Position numbers and translations under genes: made by a program. The notes beneath the pieces were generated by a model, which was given only the letters and a program-made list of their open reading frames with translations, was not told the DNA's origin and searched no databases. DNA of 64,000 nucleotides from Lanius collurio (Eukaryota > Chordata > Aves > Passeriformes > Laniidae). The stretch's first letter is position 1; each line of letters starts with the position of its first letter. This document shows positions 35,390 to 49,900 of the stretch, in pieces. The stretch is from positions 3,626,890 to 3,690,889 of the forward strand of contig JACBWW010000023.1 in assembly GCA_020086605.1 (NCBI GenBank). Reading direction: 5' to 3'.

Positions 35390-38300
35390 CTGAGGAAAAA
35401 GCATGACCAGCTGTGCCCAACATGAATTTAAAAGAAACAGCACTGTGTAAAAATACACCACCCCCAGATGCTGCTTTGCTCTGTCTGGTAGAATATACTG
35501 AAGGTGTTGGGAAAAGTGCTCTGTAAAAAGGACGTGTTAAGAGACCTCCCATGTGATGAGAAACTCACCTCCACACATCTGAGTGAAACAACTCTTTTTC
35601 TTACACAAGCCATTCCAGCAGATCAGAGAAACACCAAAGATGGGTTTCAAGGAACCTACCAGGCTCAAGGAGCAAATAGCCTTAGATCAGAAAGACTAAG
35701 CTGGTAATTCAGGTTTACTGAATCAAGTGTCAGACCAAAAGGTTCTTGACAGGTCACTTCTAACCCTCAGGCCTGCAGAGTGACCTCTGAAGCTCAGCAG
35801 TGCAAGGATCAGATGCAACATTTGGGGCTGGCTGGAAATAATACATTTGTTACTTTCCAAAACTGGCTTCTGATTGAGAGACCTGACCTTGAAGTCCAGG
35901 TGTTTAAGTAACTTTGCTAGGAAATGGCAGCTGTGCCTATGGGATTCCCATATTTTTCCCTTGGTTGAACAATCACAGAGAAGTTTATAGCACTCAAATT
36001 TTGTGTAAAGCAGCCATTTGTTCAGAGCCCCAGCTGTGCTTTGAAGAGTGTCTGTGCCCTGATTTGGCATATCTGGCCTAGCACAAGCTGCTTGGTGGCC
36101 TCCATGCCTTCTGAAGACTTTAGGAAGAGACAGATATAACAGGGAGTGAAGGGAACTATTTTTCTTCACCAGCAAAGCAAATGTTTGATGATCCCCACTG
36201 GAGAGCAAGGCCCCTCCATCTGCACCCCCACATCAGCACAACCAAGGCAAAGCTGCCTTTCTCAGTGAATCCTCACTTGAAATTTTCACTGGTTTTGAAA
36301 TCCGAATTTTGTATACTGTTGCCAGGTAACAACGGCTGCTCAGCTCCTGCAAAATGGCTGCTCCCAGGACCAGAAGCTCCCCCATCACTGCCACATGTAA
36401 CAAACCTAAACATAACTGTGGGCAAGAGGCACATCCTTCCAAAGTAAGACAACATTTCCACAACTGAATAAGCTTCAACAGATCAGGGTGCGTGCTGCTG
36501 CCAAAAACAAAACTGCAACTACTCATTTGCCAGAAGAATATTTTAAACTTGCCTGTTTATAAAGAGTCATTATGGACACAGAAATGTGCAGTGACAGGGT
36601 ACCCTGAATGCAGGGACAATTTGGGCACTCACCTCAGTGTACCTGCACTGCATGAAGAAAAAGCAGCAGCACTCACACAGCACAAGGAAATTCTGGTCAG
36701 GGAAAGTGATCCTGTAAACACCTCACATTGGTGCTGTGCTTGCTGCCACAACATTAAGATGTGCCCCTTATTTCTACAGCATACGTGGGTGCTTGTCCAG
36801 TTGCAGCTACTCCCACTGACAGCACTTTATTCTTTGTGACCAAAAAAAGGAAAATATTCCCCACAGAAAAAGCATCCAGTCTCCTAGAGAAAGATGATAC
36901 GTGCTTTGCTCTATTTGCACTCACAGCAGTGTCTCACATAAGCAGTGCTGCTCTTTTACAGACAGCAGGATGGTGATGTTTGCTCCACAGGAAAAAGAAA
37001 GGAGGAAACTCTCCCCAGAGGTTGATGGGCCCAACAACAGTACACTCAAATTCAGAAATGGGCACAGCTCATTCTGTGTCAGTGGAAGCCAGATAAGCAC
37101 AGATTGTGCTACCTGTGCACAATCCTGGAGGCATAAAAGAAGGAAAGAGGCTCTATTCAGTAAAAACATGAACTAAACCAAAAGGTTAAGCCAGACCAGT
37201 AGACCCAGGCCTCAAAGGCAAAGAAGAGTGTTTGTATTCATTACCTTTTCAAAGAGCACGAGCAGTCAGAGCTAAGACACTGAACTCTTCCTGTTCCCAC
37301 CATCAGCTGCACCAGGAGATGCCAGCCTGTACTGAACAGACCACTGCCCTAATAAACACCACAAGCAGGGTAAGCCTACATAACACCTGGTTATCAGCAG
37401 AGATCTCTGCATGGATTGAAGAATCCTACCCATCACCAGCAGGGATGCTCCTCAACAGCACAGTGGCACTGACAGCCTGTCTCCACGTCCATGCTTTGGC
37501 AACAGCTACTGAAGCATTGGATGAAGTTTGCCAAAACTAGGAGAAACTGTGTCAAGAGAGACAGACTGAGTAGTGGATTACATTTTCACAATCATCAAAC
37601 CCAGCAGAATTTAAAAAGTACTGTGACAGTAGTAAGCTCTTTAGAGCAGGGAGTGTTTCTTGGCACCTGCCTGGACAGGACCTAGGGGAACGCAACACTG
37701 CTCACAGCTACCTGCACCTGGTACTGCCAAACTTGAAGGCTCCTCTATTCCTCTCCCCTGGCATCCTAAGAGGAGTTTCAGAGACTTTCAGCTAATGTGC
37801 ACTCTTCTTCTTCCCCTTATTATATCAGTCTTTTCAAGTTTATTTGCTGTTACCCAGGCAGTGATTTCTGCTGAGAACCACCACAGGTTCCTTTTGTGAA
37901 CTTCCTGACCACTTGCTCCTTTTCCTCTGAACTGCCTTCTTGTGCACTGGAGTTGACAGGGAAAAGAGAATGAATAGGTAAGAAGAAGAATGAAAAGAAA
38001 TAAGCCATACTCTGTTCAGTAACTCCTTGGCTTCAACCAGCAGAAGCTGCTTCAGGAGAAAGTCAAGCCATCTTGAGCAACAATTCCAACCATTTCTCAA
38101 CCACAATATATCCTTTCAGTTCAGAAACTGCTTGTGAAATGAGTGTTCTCCATCTCTCCCATCCCTGCAATGAGTTCTCCTTTCAGTCTTTCAAGTACAG
38201 TACTGCACTATGAATGAAAAATGTAATTTTCTTGTAAGAATTAGAATTCAGGAACATGCTAGCACTCCAGAAACAAGAGAAACTATTCCAATTAATGAGA

Positions 38301-38597
38301 AGTTTCTCCATGGATAGTAAAGCTAATGAAGCTGCCTTCCTGGAGGTTTGTTCCATAATCTCACGCACCTCTACAGCCCTCCTACAACAATCCCACCCCC
38401 AACCTCTCTTGCTTTGGCCAAGCAAAAGGCAGCACACATGGCAGTTGCTTTGGAGGTAGCATATTCCTGCTGAGACTCAGGACATTTGGAAGGTATATTA
38501 TTCCTGTCCTGCCTTTCCCTCGAAGAGAGGCATAATTTTGTCCTCTACCCAGAGGTTAAGATTTTTTTACAAAGCATTCACGTCTCAGCCTCCTTCA

Positions 38598-38976
38598 NNN
38601 NNNNNNNNNNNNNNNNNNNNNNNNNNNNNNNNNNNNNNNNNNNNNNNNNNNNNNNNNNNNNNNNNNNNNNNNNNNNNNNNNNNNNNNNNNNNNNNNNNNN
38701 NNNNNNNNNNNNNNNNNNNNNNNNNNNNNNNNNNNNNNNNNNNNNNNNNNNNNNNNNNNNNNNNNNNNNNNNNNNNNNNNNNNNNNNNNNNNNNNNNNNN
38801 NNNNNNNNNNNNNNNNNNNNNNNNNNNNNNNNNNNNNNNNNNNNNNNNNNNNNNNNNNNNNNNNNNNNNNNNNNNNNNNNNNNNNNNNNNNNNNNNNNNN
38901 NNNNNNNNNNNNNNNNNNNNNNNNNNNNNNNNNNNNNNNNNNNNNNNNNNNNNNNNNNNNNNNNNNNNNNNNNNNN
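38598..38976. other. Assembly gap (379 N), likely site of EDC4 exon 1
   Basis: Run of N between NUTF2 and EDC4 exon 2. EDC4 exon 1 and its promoter are expected here in gene order and are not found in the sequenced flanks. The immediate flanks are not GC-rich, so the placement is an inference. Confidence 0.97.
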
Positions 38977-39866
38977 ACCAAATCCTGCATGCATTTCTTA
39001 TAATTTAAAAAATAAAATGCTACAATAAAGTCATAAAATTACAAGAAAAATGATCCAGCTACAGGACAGTTTCCTACTGAAGAAAGTCAACTGAATACAA
39101 CCCTTCAGCTTACAAAAAGTGGTGTACTCAATTGACTTTAAACTGGAAAAATATACCAGCACCAGATGAGCTTTAATGTAGGTCTCCTCGATTTCTGATA
39201 AGCCTAGGTAAGCTCTGATAAAAGCACTGCAGCTCTTGATGCTTTGGCTTAAGAAGAATTTCCTCCTTTCCTAAGCAGTTCAGGGCTGGACACATGAAGG
39301 ACTAAGAGGGAATTCTTCCCCAAAACACTTGGTGTGGTACAGAAAGCAAATTCCCACAATGAAGTGACACATTATTGTTTTCTTTATTCCTTTCATATTG
39401 TCTCTTCATGGCATAGAGGAGCAGTATACTTTAAAAACAAGGAAAATCCTAGACTGTATCCAAGGTGAAGTAAATATAGTCCATTCTCAAATTTTGACTA
39501 TGTAATATTAGCACATAGCAAAGGCTCACAGGTCAGTGGCTCAAGATGCCCCAGAAAACACAGACTAATCTATCCCATTTTAGTTTAGATCTTTATCACA
39601 GCTCAGGTAACACCACTGAAACTCTCTATCCTTACTTTTCCCTCCATATTCAGGAATGTCGAACTCAGGATTTGCATTCCAGATGTGATCTCAGGCTCTA
39701 AACACAAGGTACTTTAGTCTTCCCATAAAACTTTAGTTGAAATTCTTCCATGACATCATTGAATTAAAACAAAGATTAAAGAAATCCCCGAATCAGACTG
39801 GAAGGATCCTCTGATTTCCAGGCCAGCCTTTTACTCAGCATGAGCATAGACTACAGCAGCTCTGCA

Positions 39867-40260
39867 TCACAGAACCACAGAATGGGCTGGGTTGGTCCAC
39901 ATATGGTATCTTTACAAATCACCTAATCCAATCCTCCTGTCCTGGGTAGGGACATCTTTCACTGCATTAGCCACAGCTTTGTCCAGCAGAGTCTTCAAAT
40001 TCTTACAGAACAAATGTTTCACAAGGTATCCAGGCACCACTTCCCAAGGTTTCAGTCTTCCCATGAAAATCTTCCCTTGTGTCCCATCTGTACCTTCACG
40101 TTATGGTTTCTAACCACTGTCCCTTGTTACACTGTCTGGCACCACTGAGAAGAGTTTGCTTTCAGGTAGTTGGAAATACGCAATCGCTTTTCACTTACAT
40201 TTCAGGCAGATTGCCCTTAGCCACCTTCTCTCCCAGCTCCACAAGCTCTCCATTGCTCAC
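39867..40260 (-). mobile_element. CR1 LINE 3' fragment
   Basis: Begins TCACAGAACCACAGAATGGG (CR1 terminal repeats, reverse complement) and continues as diverged CR1 3' sequence. It lies downstream of the NUTF2 stop. Confidence 0.85.
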
Positions 40261-40614
40261 AATCTTGGCAGCTTTCTGACAATTCAGTTTTTCTACATCC
40301 CTTCTGACCTGAAGGCTCAAAAAGAAGTCCTCAGCTCACAGAGCTCTGTCAGAGTTTGAGATGCAAGACTGCACTGCACTTCAGGTTTAGCTACACAACT
40401 TTCCTCCTCTTGCCTCTCTTGGTCAGAGAGGGTTTCACTTCTTCACCAGCATCCCCAGCAATAATTGATTGAACTGCAGGGTTGCAACAACCCTTACCTC
40501 AAAGGAAAGGCTAATTACTTGAGACTGCAGGTTCTTTCAGATGTTAAGCCTTTTTAAACAGGCTTTAAGCAATGCTTCAAGTGTTCAGCATGCATTGCAA
40601 AAACATCCAGTGAT

Positions 40615-40620
40615 TTTAAT
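40615..40620 (-). terminator. NUTF2: Candidate NUTF2 poly(A) signal (ATTAAA)
   Basis: Nearest poly(A)-like hexamer downstream of the NUTF2 stop on the minus strand. A canonical AATAAA occurs further on, near 39.385 kb, and would give a 3' UTR of about 1.5 kb. The sequence alone does not decide between them. Confidence 0.3.
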
Positions 40621-40866
40621 TGCAAATTTCCTTTTCCTTTTAAGACTAGGAAACACCGCATAACAATTAGTTATTCACAATTAATTCTGCATTGATTACT
40701 TCAAAAATCACACTCTGGGGAGAGCCACAGATCTGCCACACAGCTCTGAGAACACACGAGCCACAGCCATGCTTCTCAGCCAAGCTTCAGGGGACAGAAG
40801 GGCAAGAAGAGAGCACTCCTTACTCAACCAGGACAGCGAGGACTGGAAGACAGGTAAGGCAGAGGG

Positions 40867-40977
40867 TTAAACGTTGTGGAGGGCTAGCCTGAAGACTTCG
40901 TTGGTGCACACCCAGGCACCTTGAAAATTTTTCAACAAAAAGGTTTGGTGGAAGCCTAGAACTTGGTCATCATCTGC
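40867..40977 (-). CDS. NUTF2: NUTF2 exon 4 (last coding)
   Basis: Acceptor TGCTCAG. Encodes [35 protein letters not shown] and TAA. The two Ran-contacting aspartates are kept. Confidence 0.96.
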   Translation of the reverse strand, partial: ADDDQVLGFHQTFLLKNFQGAWVCTNEVFRLALHNV

Positions 40978-43900
40978 CTGAGCATGACAGGAGAAATACA
41001 TTACTAGGTGAAGCACACTGAAGATACTGGGTGACAATCTGGATGAACATTGGCAAAGCAGGGTCACACCAAAAGGAATTCACTCCTAAAGACTTAAACT
41101 GATGCTTACTTTTCCTAGTTGAAGCAAGCAAGCAGCACTCAAGACAATGAACAGCAATATTAGAGTAAGTGGATGTGTATTTATTATACCTCTACAAAAG
41201 GATAACCCCACCCAAATTTTAATACCTATCAGCATCCATTAAAGAGGATCTTCCAAAGCAATTACTGCACTGCTTTATCCAGTGACTTAAATCCCTGCTA
41301 GTGACATTCACCTACTTAGATGCTCTGTTACTCTACAGCATCTTCTCAAAGAAGCTGTTGTGTCCAGGCCCCTCAGTGTGGGTGATTATTCTGTTGCAAA
41401 AGGGTTATTTATTTATTTATTTATCGTTCATACTGGTATGAGCATGCTGGGCTGTGGACTGGAGCAGCACAGAGGCAGATACACATCCTGACCTTGTCAT
41501 GGGGCAGTTATGATTTCAACTGACCCCAGTTAAAACCCCTCCCTCATGGGAGGCCAAGGGCTTAAAATAACCCAAACCTGCAGATCTACTTGAGAATTAA
41601 TACTCTGATAAAGGAAATAAGAGAGTTTGACAGTAGCAGACCCTAACCCCATTACTCCTTCAGAATTCTTCCTGTACAGTCAAGAAGAAAACTCAGGTTT
41701 TGCGATGATTTGGTAACAGCTTACCCCACAATATATGCAAGGGAAGTAGAAAGTTTTTCTCCTTTGGTTTATTTTCCCCCTAATGATTTATGTATCTATG
41801 GTTTAGGGAAGAAATATATGTATAATGGTTTAAGGCAGAAATACAAGATGTGCCTTGCTTCCTCAGAGTGAATGATGTTTCTACTGAACTTTTGGGACTA
41901 GCAATTCAAGCAACTAATGCCTCAGATGTGTTTAAATATCATGCCAAGAATGACAACTTAGAAAAGAGCACATTGTAAGTATTCTAGCATGATTATTTTC
42001 TTGGGTTACTCTATTAAAAGCATTATAAATGGTCCTTCATTACATGAAACAATTCAAGTTTTGAAAAACTGCAGAGGATTAAAATATGTGTTAATTGTCC
42101 TAGGCTTTGAAGAATTTGTTTTGCAGTCCACTGAAGAGGACAATGGAATAGTAAGCAGGAAGAATGGCCTTCCCCTTCAACCCATTTGAACTCTGCTACT
42201 GGTGGTCTTGGAACTGCCTTTCCTTGCGCAAAATTCTCTTACAGTTCTCCTTGAGACCAACATATGCAGGCTGAGCAGCCACACCACTAAGAAGGCAGCT
42301 TTAAATAACAGTGAGTATGCAGCTCCACATTTCCCTGCTACAGTGCTCCCTGCTCAACTGGAGCTACAACTGAGCCACTTGTTAAAATGCACCATCTGCA
42401 CCCAGCTATTCTGTTACTGTATTGTACACAGAGCAGCACTGAGATGCAGTAAAATGGCTGTCAACATGTGTGAATTGGCACAAGAAAAAAGTATTAACTA
42501 CATATGGCAGACAGGTTCATTCATGCCACCGACTGTTCCTGATATTACATTTGTCCACCTCTGTAAGTATCACACAAGGCAGAAGTGTGAAGTTAAAGTT
42601 CTAAGTCGACTTTGACCTTCTGGACACTTGTTCTGTGAGAAGCAGCATTCCCAGGGATTAACATGTGATTTTTAAAGCTAAGGTTTGAGACACAGACACG
42701 TGAAAAGTGGAAAAACACTTCCTCATCTACTAGAAATTCACAAGCAAGTTGGATTTGATCATGACAGTAGGCATACTTTAATCCAGTATGTTCTCTCCAA
42801 ATACCTGGATGCTCTAACACATGATCCCCAAATTATACTGACTTATTTCAGCAAGCTGAAATTATTCAGAAGTTAAAAACAATACATCAGAAAATAGTAC
42901 TCCAAGTCATGGTATTTATGGAAAGTTCCCAGATTGCATTTACAATCCCTCCATATTGATGGAGGAGAAAACCCCGTATCTTTAAAGAATCTTTTAGAAC
43001 TTGGTATCTTGCCACAGGATCTAACACGATCTCTGTTGCAAGCTGTGATCTGCTTGATAATTATGCAAGAACCTTAAAAACATGACTGTGCAAAACTAGG
43101 TGCAGATGTGACTGGCCAAAGACATTGAGTCAAAAGGTCTTGATCACAGAGTTTTGTGCACACCCAAGAACAAGGCTGAGGAGATCAGCATGTCTGTCCT
43201 GCAATTCAGCTCTTTCCATGGTCACATGTGGCTGCTTTTCCACAGAGTGCGTGCAGGTGGGACTGAGCTACAAGAAAGCTGGAATCCAGCTTGCAGCTAG
43301 GAAGCAGGAGCAACTTTAATGAGAGCCAAAGCTGCCTATGTTAGGTTCAGCAGTGGATGCAATACACTGGGCACTGCTCTTCTCAGCTGCCCAGCCCAAA
43401 ACGAAGAGAACAGCTTAGCAAGCAGATTCAAACATTCAGTCCTATGTTTGCTTAGTAAACAGTACAGTGTCAGTGGAAGTTTGAATGCTTTGATACTGGA
43501 GGTGCCATTGAGTTAGCAGGAAAAGGAAATCCAAACAGCTATTTTAAAACAAACTGGGTGCAGGTAACTCTAAAGACTGGATGGCATTAGAGGCCTGACT
43601 TCACAGCATAGCTGGACCAAACGAACTCTGATAACTTTAATTACTGCTATGTAATTTCATATTTTTTAAACTAACATCACTCACTGTGAGCAAGTTCTGC
43701 CTGCAGCTGACTTCACAAAGTATTTTCTGCAGATTCCAGGACAATGTCTTTCATTCATAAGCAGCTTCATTAATTTACAAGTCTGTGGCCCTGGTTTATT
43801 GGCAGACTGGGTAAGTTTTCACAGTGCAGTAGTATCACTCACAAAGAAATATAGTCATACTAAGACTGAAAAATAATCTGATTCTTCACAAGAAGCAGCT

Positions 43901-46900
43901 GTTTCAACAGTAAGTGTTTGATCTCAGAGGCAACATTCCCATTCCTGAATCAGTATTGATTATAGAGGTACTGGACTGTACTGATACCAGGATTGTACTC
44001 TTGTGTCCTGCGACAGTAAAGAAAAAGTATGGACTCACTGAAGGGTAGTCAGTTAACAAATTGAAGTCTGCTAAATCAGAGCTCAATGCAAACATGACAT
44101 CAGGATGGATGTTACACTAGATGTGCTTAAATTGTCCAAGAACACTGTGATGATGCTTTTAAATGCAACAGAGGACACCAAAACCTTAAGGCATCAGGGT
44201 AAGGGAAATACTGATGCCTCTAGAACGCACATGATATTTGTCTGCACAGTAAAATCCATGATACCTTGCTTGGCAGAACACGACTGTCAAATTACAGGTG
44301 GCTTACCTAGAACTTGGTATCTGACAGGAGCTTTTATTAACAGTCTTGAACAGCAGAGGAACAATACTCCAATGCAAGCTTACCCCTGTTTCTTCCCCAC
44401 CCATGAGAGCATTTTAATGTATTCAGAAATCAGACAATTTAGAATCCTACAAAAATCTAAGACGTAAGCACTCATTAACCTGTAATGGAAAGAGTTTACC
44501 TTAAGCTGTCCCACTACCATACTGAGTATACAGCTATCAGGTGTAGGTTGGTGGTCTTGTGCTGTAATGCTGTGTTGTATTTTTTGGAAAGGGAGGCTCT
44601 GCAATGAAAAGAAATCAAAATAAGAAAATGTACAGCAATTGAATTATTTAACTTACAAAACAAAGATTGAGCAAATCAAACATTGTATAGTGTTAGACTA
44701 TTGAGGCAGTACTGCACAGAGAACTGTTGCAAATGAGGGCACTACTCATTTGGGAGAGTCAATTTTAACAGTTGTGTTTTTCAAGCACCAAGAGAGGAAA
44801 TAACATTGCCATACACAGCAAATGGTACCTTTTCCTACTCTAATTGCACTGCCTGAAGAGCTTCAGATCATCTTAAGCTCAAAGTTCATATGATGAAGGA
44901 ACAAACCTCTGCGCTGAACTGTGTTAAAGGATTTTATCATCTAATACTCGAGGTTTACCAGACAACTCCGAATTTGCTTCTTTGTTAAAGTGGCTATGAA
45001 TGGAAAGGAAAAGTAGATGAAGTATTCAAGACCTGAAATTCACATATCCACCCTTCCCCTTTTTAATTCCCTTGACACTCAGGTAGCCAATGTCAGTATG
45101 TCTGGAGGTACTTGCACAAAAACACACCCTGAGGAGCACCAGGCATTGGAGGGTAATTCCTGTCTTTCAACTCAGACCTCATTCACATTTTGACACGGAC
45201 AACTCAAAGCAGTGAACATGAAGTACCTGGGGGATCTCAGAGCCCTGGCACACAAATGCAATTTTGGGACTGTGTTCCCAAAAGCTGCATTACTGCTAGG
45301 TGCTTTAGTGGCAGTGCAGCATGGATGGAGCTCTAGGTGACCATGTGGCAGATACTCAAAGTCCAGGAACTGCACAGCATGGCAGCATAGGACCATTCAA
45401 ACCTCAGGTGGCCCTTGGATGCCTTTGCTGCATTTCCCTGATTTGGAAACATGGACAAACAGAGCCAAATGCATACTTTAACAGGTTCTGCACTTCCCTC
45501 TAGTGGAAGGAGCCTCAAAGACTTCCTACAAGGCCTACGTAGAGACACGAGTCCTGCTGCAGCAGATATGAAGTACAGTCTTGTCTCTACAAGCCTAAGG
45601 CTCCTGGAAGAATTCCAGGAAGCTAAATCCTTGGACAAGAGAGAACACAGAAACATGGAAGGATCAGGACCTGAGGAAGCAAATGAAGTGCAGGAAGCAG
45701 CCCTCTAATTAGAGGGACACTATTCAAGAACATCCTTTAATAAAACCTGAGGTGTTTCCTCTTGGCTGGGAATACAGTTCCAACCAACTTGGAAGTGCAA
45801 AGTGGACTGACAGCTTTGTAGTATGGACAGACATAGTAACAACACAAAACCAGAGCCTTCTCTGAATGACCAGCAGACTGTTTTCCAGGGTCACCATTCC
45901 AAACCTGAATGTGCAAAATACCCACAAAGCCTGCACAAGCACAGGCTGGGAAGTTCCTTTGACAAAAGGTACTCCAAAGCCCAGTCCCACCTCAGTACAA
46001 GAGCTTCTTGTTGAACAAGCCGTGCAAAAAGATTCTTTTAAAAAGGCAGAGGATAAAGGGGAATGAATGAAATTGTGTCCTGGGAGAAAGGAAAGGCTTT
46101 GGAATCAAGAGCTCTGCAAAGTGGTGACAAGGAACCAAAGACAAGGCTGGGTAAGACAGTGGCTGTTTCAAGTACCCGATTCCACAGGACAAGAGGAAAT
46201 GGCCTCAAGCTGCATCAGAGGAGGTTCAAGCTGGATATCAGGAAGAATTTCTTCACTGAAAAGGTGGTCAAGCATTGGAATGGGCTGTCCAGGGAAGTGG
46301 TGGAGTCACTATCCCTGGCAGTGTTGAAGAAACAATTGGACATGGCACTTAGTACTATGGTTTAGTTAACAAGGTGGTGTTCAGTGAAAGGTTGGACTCA
46401 ATCTTGGATATCTTTTCCAACCTTAAAGACTCTATGATTGTCCTTTTCAGAGGAAAGGATCCCAAATGGCTGGCCAGCCTAGTGAGCTACTGGAAAGAGT
46501 AGGAGAGTAGCTGACACTGATTTTTAGGATAGGCAGAGGCTACCTCAAAAGGATGGCTGCTTATGGACATCCATCTGTACTGGAGCAAAGGATTTTGTGG
46601 TATGGAAAGTACAATAAAAGTGGCTAAAAAGCACGGAACCACACAACAAGCAGGGCTTTTTCCATATTCTGACATTAGAAATTGGCTGGTCTTTCACTAA
46701 GAAAACTATGGAATCCTCCTTGAAGTCAGGTAAGAGAAATTAGGCAAGAATAAAGTTGAGTAGCATAAACTCGCTGCTGGCAGCAAGAATACCTGTCTCA
46801 GCTTCCTCCTTATTCAATATGTTCATAGAACTATGTAATTATTATCTCAAATGCTCAATGTAAATCAGGCTGCCCCTAATTAGCACAGGCAGTCTATGTG

Positions 46901-49900
46901 AAACAAGTCCAGCACCAATTAGGACAGAAGAAACAAGTGTCAGCTCCCATGCTGTAACAAGGCCCAGATGTCAGTCCTGCAGAGCAATGTCCAGACAACC
47001 TTGCCCTACTATACACTAGCACACTGAAAAGGTTCCGTACCACTGCTGTCACACAGTAAAGAATTTGATCTATAAGAAAACCTCTTTGTGCTTACATCAG
47101 TTTACCATCCAGGCACTGAAGGAAACAAGACTACAGAAGTGTGAAAGAATTTCAGTGCTAAACTTTCAGGGATGTGCTGAACTGACTGAGCAGCTCCAGA
47201 AGCAGAGTAGGTGAGCACATGAAGCTGACACAGCAAAGGGAGCCCAGGCAGCTCAGTGCTGACACAGGAATGCTGAACAACATCAGAGTCACCGTAAGCT
47301 GATACAGCTCATAACGAGCCATGGCAGTGGAAGGGCACAGAGTAACTTCAGTGCATTTCCTCCTTACTTTAAGCAGATGGATACAAGCCAGATAAAGTTT
47401 CCCTAAAGCAGAGTAGTGCATCTTCACTCACCAATTATGACTGCAGCAGGCACATAAATCCAGAAAGTCCACCTTGCAGCAGAGACAAGGAAGGTAAAGA
47501 TGAGCTATGTCACAGTGAGAAAGGGGCTGGATCTACACTGGGCTGAATCCAAGGCAGCAATCAGACACTGTGGCCAAGCAAATGCTTGGCTGGTTGGGGA
47601 TCTAAATGGCTGCTAGCCCAAAAGTCTAAGGAACACTGAGTACACAAACAAGCTACCCAGCAGCTTTGGTATCTCCTCACCTACAAGCAGCAGTTGCTGC
47701 TCTTTCTGAGATGTGCGGCCTTCTCAAGGCAACACAGGTACCTAAAGCACAGGCCTGAGGGCAAACCTCAGTCTTTACAGTTACAGATGCCTTAGGTGAA
47801 AGAAGCAATTCCAAAACACAGGAGCAGTAGCTGTGCAATAAGACAAGTGTCAAGTTGCAATTATTTTTCTTCTCAATGTCTAATAAAAATGTCTGAAATA
47901 CCATACTCAGAGCAGACTGTCTGGTGACCTAAAAAGCATGTCCTCTGCATATCTTGCAAGAGAAACAAACTTTCTAGTTCCATGACAGCATGCAAGTACC
48001 CCCAGTTTTATAACAGAAGCATGGATTTACTCAAGAAGATAAAAATTGTCTAAGTTAAACCAAAGGAACATGGAATTCTGGTGTCCTCTCACTTGCTGAA
48101 GAGGAAGCACATTTCAAAGTCCTGAACCATACCTGCTCATATCTGAACTGCTGACAAATCTGCATTGAGGATAAGTCAGCTTCTCCACTACAGAACTTAT
48201 TTGCAGTTTACGTATCAGAAAACAAGTTGTGCCTTGCTGTAATGTGTCTAGCCTTTATCACAGACAGATCCAAGTAACAGGTTCGCTATTGCTTCTTCCT
48301 TGGCACGCCTTAAAAGAGCAAAGACACCTTTCCCTCCTCTAGATCAGAGGCAGCTTATGCATTAGACCTTTTAAAAAAAAATAATAATATCAAATACAAT
48401 TGCAGTCACAAAATAACCTTGCAAACTATGGAGTCAATTAACATTCCACCATAAGAGCCATCAGTGGAATAACCCACTACACAGCAGTAAATCATAACAT
48501 AACATTTGTTGAAGACCCAAGTTGGAAGTAAAAGTTCAAGATTTTTTAATTGCTTAAGTCTAACTCAAACTTTCAGAAGCAATTATCTTCTAGTCTTCTT
48601 AACTGTTTCCTAAAACATTTAGTAAGGATTATAGACTTACAGTGAGTTTTTCAACGATGGCTGCTTTGCCCTGGAACTGCTGTCCTTCCCACGTAAGGCA
48701 TGATGCATCAATCTGGGGGAAAAAGGGAAAAAAAATCATCAACCTGCTTCAGTAACCCTTAAGCAAACCTGGTACAAGATTTTGTTTATTTAACATATGT
48801 CCTTAGAATCCGGTTATTTGAAAACTATCTCAATGGGAGATAGAAAAAAAAAAGTAGCAAAATCAATTGCAAAAGTTTGGAACAATCAACTAAAAATTAA
48901 ATAGACTGAATTTCATTATCATAAGTCTACCAACAAAAAGAGTTCCTGCCTTTGGATTAAAGACATCTTTCAGAAAAAAATCTAAAGAATCAAAAAAAAA
49001 ATCCTAGGGACACAAAGTCAAGCATGTGGAAAGAGAAAAATACATGAAGAAAACTGACAACATGGGTTGCACCACCAGGGCAGTGCTCCAACTCACCTAA
49101 CTAAAGCTATTCAAAAGTGACTGGCCAGACTCCAACCTGGAATAGGCGACAAAAGTCTTGACTGACTTGGATAACACCACTAAAGATAAACTGAATCTTG
49201 TGGTGGAAGCAGTGATATAGAAATACAAACCAAATTCAAGAGCTCCCTGCTGCATTCCTCATGCTATCAAATTTGTTTGCTTCCATGGCGTCTCTGAAGG
49301 GAAAAAGCTCATCATTACAACCCCATTTCTGCAGAATCTCCCCAAATTTACACAAATTGTGACCTTGGTGCATTTCAGCCACACAAAACAGGGTCCCATT
49401 CTCCACAGTTTAGGAACTCCACAAAACAACACACATCAGTGACCTGCATAATAGTTCTCCCAACTACATGTGCAAAGGACTCTCCATGGAATGATGGAAG
49501 GCAGAAAGACTCTAAGGGTGAAAAAAAGCCAGGAGTTCATTGTGTGGAAGGCCCTATCTTCAGGAATTTAAATTAGTTTGTACTTACCACCATTTTGAGG
49601 ACTTTTGGTAATAAAATTACAAACTGTCTAGAGACTTGATATTTAGAGCTGTGGTTAGAACACAAACTGCTTGGTTTCCTTCCTCTCTAGGGTCTGTACA
49701 CAGCTTCTTGGGCAAAATAAAGCAACAATCTGGCAGGTAACAAGTACCCAACAATCCCAAGAGCAAATGGTACCAGTGCTGCTGGATATTGCTGAGGTAT
49801 AAGGAGGGGTGATTTAAATCCACAAGAGCTTGCTGAAGCTTCACACAGCTCATCCAACAGATGAAAAACTGGTCATAAAAACAGGATATGCTGCTAGAAG

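Larger units (their letters stand above)
35390..40612. other. EDC4 5' region and EDC4-NUTF2 interval; no coding exon found
   Basis: AT-rich sequence with one gap (38598-38976), one CR1 (about 39.9-40.26 kb) and candidate NUTF2 3' end sequence. I looked on the minus strand for a start exon matching the EDC4 N-terminus and found none. No CpG island is visible outside the gap. Confidence 0.6.

Noticed and set aside
36921..37176. Overlapping frames of 80-90 codons on both strands
   Set aside because: No homology recognised, no suitable splice sites, and no match to the EDC4 N-terminus.
38486..39028. Open frames across the second N gap
   Set aside because: Artefact of undetermined bases.
46063..46365. 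100-codon plus-strand frame
   Set aside because: It overlaps a plus-orientation CR1 3' end, including the typical [24 protein letters not shown] reading.
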